A stretch of 7,290 nucleotides of DNA, taken from the NCBI GenBank assembly GCA_027491845.1, contig JAOZGF010000042.1:1-7290 (forward strand). The letters are read 5' to 3'. Positions 5,277 through 7,290 of the stretch are shown here, in pieces. Positions within the stretch are counted from its first letter, which is position 1; each line of letters begins with the position of its first letter. The notes beneath the pieces were generated by a model. That model ran no database searches and had not been told where the DNA came from. It saw nothing but the letters and a program-made list of their open reading frames with translations. This DNA comes from Thermoproteota archaeon (GTDB taxonomy: Archaea; Korarchaeota; JAOZGF01). The position numbers and the translations under genes are program-made.

Positions 5277-5471
5277 TTATTTGAGTAATAAAGTTAATAT
5301 GGCGATGAGAAGCCCCCACGTCACACCCCAAGTAACGTAGAAAAACCATTTAAGATCGTCTATTCTTCTAGATAGCTCGTTAAATCTATGGTTCACATCA
5401 TTCCTGAGATCATCAACCCTTTTAGACAGTTCTTCAACTCTACCTTCAAGTCTAGCTACCTTTTCCTCCAA
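5277..5471 (-). CDS. Small coiled-coil protein with one C-terminal membrane helix
   Basis: This 64-residue protein starts with a charged heptad-repeat region (residues 1-40, for example RVEELSKRVDDL and ELSRRIDDLKWF) and ends with a hydrophobic helix (about 42-63, FFYVTWGVTWGLLIAILTLLLK). Tail-anchored proteins of this pattern are frequent in archaea and usually annotated as hypothetical; they probably form bundles at the inner face of the membrane, but the function is unknown. The start is TTG at 5471-5469, supported by GGGAG at 5483-5479 with seven bases of spacing and by a TATA box further up; an in-frame stop at 5498-5496 limits extension. It is divergently placed against lipoprotein 2 and is the intact partner of the decayed copy at 2169-2281. 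Codons are well kept, with synonymous-type differences between the copies near NDVNHRF. Confidence 0.75.
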   Translation of the reverse strand: MEEKVARLEGRVEELSKRVDDLRNDVNHRFNELSRRIDDLKWFFYVTWGVTWGLLIAILTLLLK

Positions 5472-5499
5472 TCCGCTTCTCCCGTAAAGATTTTTCTAG

Positions 5500-5510
5500 G
5501 ATTTATAAGT
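5500..5510 (-). promoter_or_regulatory. TATA box of the coiled-coil gene
   Basis: On the minus strand ACTTATAAATC is centred about 34 bases before the TTG start, which would place the transcription start near 5480, at the edge of the GGGAG ribosome site. A second similar element, GGTTTATAAGC (5519-5529), lies 19 bases further up and could be an alternative giving a slightly longer leader. Confidence 0.5.
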
Positions 5511-5734
5511 ACTAATCTTGCTTATAAACCTCATTATATTTCTTCATTCCCTTATCAAAGCAATCTAATGTTAAAAAACATTTGATCGTTAATAAAGTTA
5601 AATTTCAAAGGTTCTCCCTAAGAGCTTCAGTCTCTTTTAACCTTTTTTGTTTTAAAGCCTTAAGTACTTGCCCTGGCCTACCAATTCACTTCTCATTAAA
5701 GTCAAAGGAAGCCGCGTGAAAGTAGCTAAAAAAA

Positions 5735-5846
5735 CCTTGAATGTGACAAAAGAGTTTGCCAATCTACTTATCCGTTGCAATCTCACTGTTTTCATCACTG
5801 CCTCAACAAAATTTCATAAGAAACGCGCCAAAAAAAGCCTTAAAAA
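5735..5846 (+). pseudogene. Remnant of a second ABC-2 permease 3' end
   Basis: This segment matches the last part of the permease gene (about 4550-4674). TGACAAAA..GAGTTTGCCAATC aligns with TGACAAAAAACAGTTTACCAATA, and TTCATCACTGCCTCAACAAA with TTCATCATTGCTTCAATAAA; AAACGCGCCAAAAA is shared exactly. In translation ITASTKFHKKRAKKSL aligns with IIASIKFHERNAPKRL. About a dozen bases are missing in the middle and the stop codon is lost. Similarity continues past the stop to about 5963 (CACATCACC, AAAACCT, GTATGTTTAA, AACTAGACC versus 4685-4830), so the copy includes downstream non-coding sequence. Everything upstream of the permease's last 40 codons is absent here. Confidence 0.7.
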
Positions 5847-6017
5847 ACAGTGCACATCACCACGTGTTACCTTAGCAGTAATTATCTTGAGAAAACCTAT
5901 TGAAAAACCTGTTTTTGAAACAAGAGGAACCTCAAACTGTATGTTTAAGATTTCTCCAACAAAAAAACTAGACCCAAAAAATACAATAATAACAATAAAC
6001 AATATTCATCTTTCCTA

Positions 6018-6169
6018 AGGTTTTTCAAGATACTCTCAGACCTCAATGAGGCTGCTGAAAAGGAAGTAAGGGTTTGAAAGTCAAATTTTGAATGGGAGGA
6101 AAGGAAACTAAAAATTTAAATTTAATTGACTTAAAAGAAGACCTAAACAAAGCTAAAGCTGAAAACTAA
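6018..6169 (+). pseudogene. Decayed coding-like sequence upstream of lipoprotein 2
   Basis: One frame reads FFKILSDLNEAAEKEVRV then TGA (6075-6077), then SNFEWEERKLKI and TAA. Another frame, starting ATG 6092, reads MGGKETKNLNL and IDLKEDLNKAKAEN and ends with TAA at 6167-6169. That TAA overlaps the lipoprotein ATG (TAATG), the usual coupling layout of operon genes. The pieces look like an eroded charged helical protein whose stop still touches the next gene. The 25-codon ATG 6092 frame could instead be a tiny leader gene. No family is recognised. Confidence 0.35.
6112..6124 (+). promoter_or_regulatory. Possible TATA box of lipoprotein gene 2
   Basis: AAATTTAAATTTA is centred about 51 bases before the ATG at 6169, giving a predicted leader of about 25 bases. 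No ribosome site is seen before that ATG, so either translation relies on coupling to the frame ending at 6169 or the leader is unstructured. The element is low-complexity AT sequence and could be fortuitous. Confidence 0.3.
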
Positions 6170-7206
6170 TGAAGATAATGTTTGGGTTGAAAACCCGCGG
6201 TAACGCTTGGCTGTTGCTGTTTCTATTGATTGTTTCTGTACTCATAGCTGGATGTATAGGTCAAAAACCTGGTAGGCTTATAGCCACGATAGTTCATGGA
6301 GATGTTGTGGATGAGGAAGGAAACCCGCTGGCGGGTGTGAAAGTTAAGATAGAAATATTCGGCCACTCTTCACGTCCTGAATACGTTTGGTATGCTAAAA
6401 CAAATGAGGAAGGATACTTTAGAAAGGGAGGGGAAATCAGCGATCTTAGCCCGCTAGACGGGGGTTTCAGGGCTAGCGTCACGGTTGAATCTAGAGAGGG
6501 AGATGCTAGGGGTAATTTCGAATTACTCCTGAACATGGAAGAAATAATTAAAAAAATAACTAATCTTCCTGACGTACCCGATGAGCCCGAAGATTTCTTG
6601 GATTGGCTTGCAGACCTGTTAGGTATACCTAACCCTAGGGCTCTCTTAAGCACGTCATTTGTTTTGCTTCTTTCAAAGAGAGTTACTGTTGTTGTTGAAG
6701 AAGCTGGAGAGAAGCCTCCTAAGCCTGTGGGACTTAATAATCCTCCTGTGATAAAGAGAATTGAGTTTTCAGCAAGCCAAGTAAAGCCAGGAGATGTTTT
6801 CGAGTTAACCATTGTGGCTGAAGACCCTGACGGAAACAATGAATTGAAAGTTACTGGCGCGGGGGCGGAAATAGATGCAGGAGACCTTGGATTAGGGAGA
6901 ATCCAGCTTGGGCCAGGTTTGCCCTTTAAAACCACTTTAACCGTCCCTAAGCCTAAGGAAGATGGGAAATACGTTATAAAAGCAATTGTTTGGGACAATT
7001 TCACGGCGAAATCATCGCCTGTAGCGGTTGAACTTGAAGTTTTAAATGTTCCTCCTGCGATAGAAGGTTTGGGCAAGATATCAGGTAAGCCTGGCGAGAA
7101 GGTTAAGTTTTCAGTTAAAGTTAGGGACGACAACGGGGAAAAGAAGAGCGAGGTTTCAAGTGTAACGGTTACCTGCCCGGTTGAGACAAATCCTTCCCTT
7201 GAATAA
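6169..7206 (+). CDS. Surface lipoprotein with carboxypeptidase-regulatory-like and Ig-like domains, interrupted by in-frame stop
   Basis: The 345-residue product has a signal peptide (hydrophobic core about 14-27) and lipobox IAGC with Cys29, followed by GQKPG. Residues 41-108 resemble a carboxypeptidase regulatory/CNA-B-like beta-sandwich (VHGDVVDEEGNPLAGVKVKI, then TNEEGYFRKGG). After a helical linker with an acidic stretch (134-152), residues 191-293 form an Ig/PKD-like domain (NPPVIKRIEF, ELTIVAEDPDGNN, GKYVIKAIVWDN). A second Ig-like domain starts at 295 (VPPAIEG, VKFSVKVRDDNG) and is cut by TAA 7204-7206. The same frame continues with the missing strands to the window edge (next entry), so the natural protein was longer. 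Domain types point to surface adhesion or glycan/peptide binding, without visible catalysis. ATG 6169 overlaps an upstream stop (TAATG). ATG 6178 is an alternative start that keeps the signal peptide. Confidence 0.75.
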   Translation: MKIMFGLKTRGNAWLLLFLLIVSVLIAGCIGQKPGRLIATIVHGDVVDEEGNPLAGVKVKIEIFGHSSRPEYVWYAKTNEEGYFRKGGEISDLSPLDGGFRASVTVESREGDARGNFELLLNMEEIIKKITNLPDVPDEPEDFLDWLADLLGIPNPRALLSTSFVLLLSKRVTVVVEEAGEKPPKPVGLNNPPVIKRIEFSASQVKPGDVFELTIVAEDPDGNNELKVTGAGAEIDAGDLGLGRIQLGPGLPFKTTLTVPKPKEDGKYVIKAIVWDNFTAKSSPVAVELEVLNVPPAIEGLGKISGKPGEKVKFSVKVRDDNGEKKSEVSSVTVTCPVETNPSLE

Positions 7207-7290
7207 CTTGAACTAGATAGCTTCAACTGGAGGAATGGTGAATTTGTTTTTTCTAAGTAGGTAAACATAAAGAAACCCCATAAGGACGAT
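7207..7290 (+). pseudogene. Continuation of lipoprotein 2 beyond the stop, with a second in-frame stop
   Basis: Directly after the TAA the same frame reads LELDSFNWRNGEFVFSK, then TAG (7258-7260), then VNIKKPHKDD to the right edge. This fits the Ig-like domain being built: in the preceding domain the equivalent stretch is FKTTLTVPKPKEDGKY, and VNIKKPHKDD aligns well with LTVPKPKEDG. Two stops in a frame that otherwise keeps its protein character indicate nonsense changes, not a natural C-terminus. The gene is also cut off by the window edge. Confidence 0.55.

Larger units (their letters stand above)
5472..6168. other. Long gene-poor stretch between the coiled-coil gene and lipoprotein 2
   Basis: No intact gene is credible in these 697 bases. 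The part to about 5650 is the promoter side of the coiled-coil gene plus a block shared with 2355-2394. About 5735-5963 is a remnant of the permease end and its downstream sequence. About 6018-6169 contains short coding-like pieces in shifting frames. A 116-codon plus-strand frame (5668-6018) crosses the remnant but has no ribosome site, is extremely lysine-rich, and only its middle resembles a known protein. Confidence 0.6.

Noticed and set aside
2068..5800. Exporter plus flanking repeats as a transposon or integron-like element
   Set aside because: No transposase, terminal inverted repeats or target-site duplications are visible, and the flanking copies hold a degraded gene, which fits segmental duplication better.
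5668..6018. Plus-strand open frame of 116 codons as a real gene
   Set aside because: It has no ribosome site or promoter, is unusually lysine-rich, and its only recognisable part is a decayed permease end with an internal deletion and lost stop.
2904..7260. Genetic code change (stop reassignment) across the window
   Set aside because: TAA and TGA end intact genes here at sensible places (164, 722, 2053, 3954, 4672), and both TAA and TAG interrupt genes, while the ATPase is hit by a frameshift; decay or sequence error explains all cases.
6294..7268. Long minus-strand open frame of 324 codons opposite lipoprotein 2
   Set aside because: It is serine/proline-rich mirror sequence of the lipoprotein coding strand, lacks any motif, and the plus strand has signal peptide, lipobox and Ig-like domains. 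That it spans the lipoprotein stop codons is simply a consequence of the opposite-strand frame.

Overview
The window looks archaeal. Genes are preceded by AT-rich TATA elements about 25-40 bases from the start codon rather than bacterial -35/-10 boxes. At least one transcript looks leaderless or nearly so (PadR gene). Arginine is mostly AGG/AGA and isoleucine often ATA. Two lipoproteins carry the GCIGQ-type lipobox common in archaeal secretomes, and a small coiled-coil/one-helix membrane protein of a typically archaeal type is present. No rRNA, tRNA or taxonomic marker is in the window. An uncultured Thermoproteota/Bathyarchaeia-like lineage is only a guess.

Layout. 2-166: C-terminal end of an unrecognised gene. 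266-724: CoxG-type SRPBCC protein. 958-2055: surface lipoprotein with a Pro/Thr-rich stalk and a NodB-like deacetylase/hydrolase-type domain. 2056-2621: AT-rich stretch holding a decayed minus-strand copy of the small coiled-coil gene. 2622-4674: a drug-efflux-type operon, PadR regulator -> DrrA-like ABC ATPase -> ABC-2 permease. 4675-5276: a 10-bp-stem hairpin and a broken minus-strand gene with its own TATA box. 5277-5471 (minus): the intact coiled-coil membrane protein. 5472-6168: no intact gene, but a remnant of the permease 3' end and its downstream sequence, then decayed coding-like sequence. 6169-7206: a second lipoprotein with a carboxypeptidase-regulatory-like domain and Ig-like domains, running towards the right edge.

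Two themes explain much of the window. The first is lesions in otherwise conserved genes. PadR has an in-frame TAA followed by its conserved C-terminus. The ATPase has a one-base frameshift at an A6 run. Lipoprotein 2 has in-frame TAA and TAG inside an Ig-like domain. The minus-strand gene at 4889-5177 has a frameshift and a TAA. These may be real recent decay, sequencing/assembly errors, or less likely recoding; only read-level or population data can decide. The second is segmental duplication around the exporter. The coiled-coil gene exists as an intact and a decayed copy on either side of the operon. The permease 3' end exists intact at 4550-4674 and as a remnant at about 5735-5846. A tandem duplication followed by internal deletion would explain both.

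If functional, PadR would repress its own operon through the inverted repeat around its TATA box, and the ATPase-permease pair would export a hydrophobic or toxic compound. I see no clearly new multi-gene system. The most unusual content is the duplicated and decaying architecture around the exporter.
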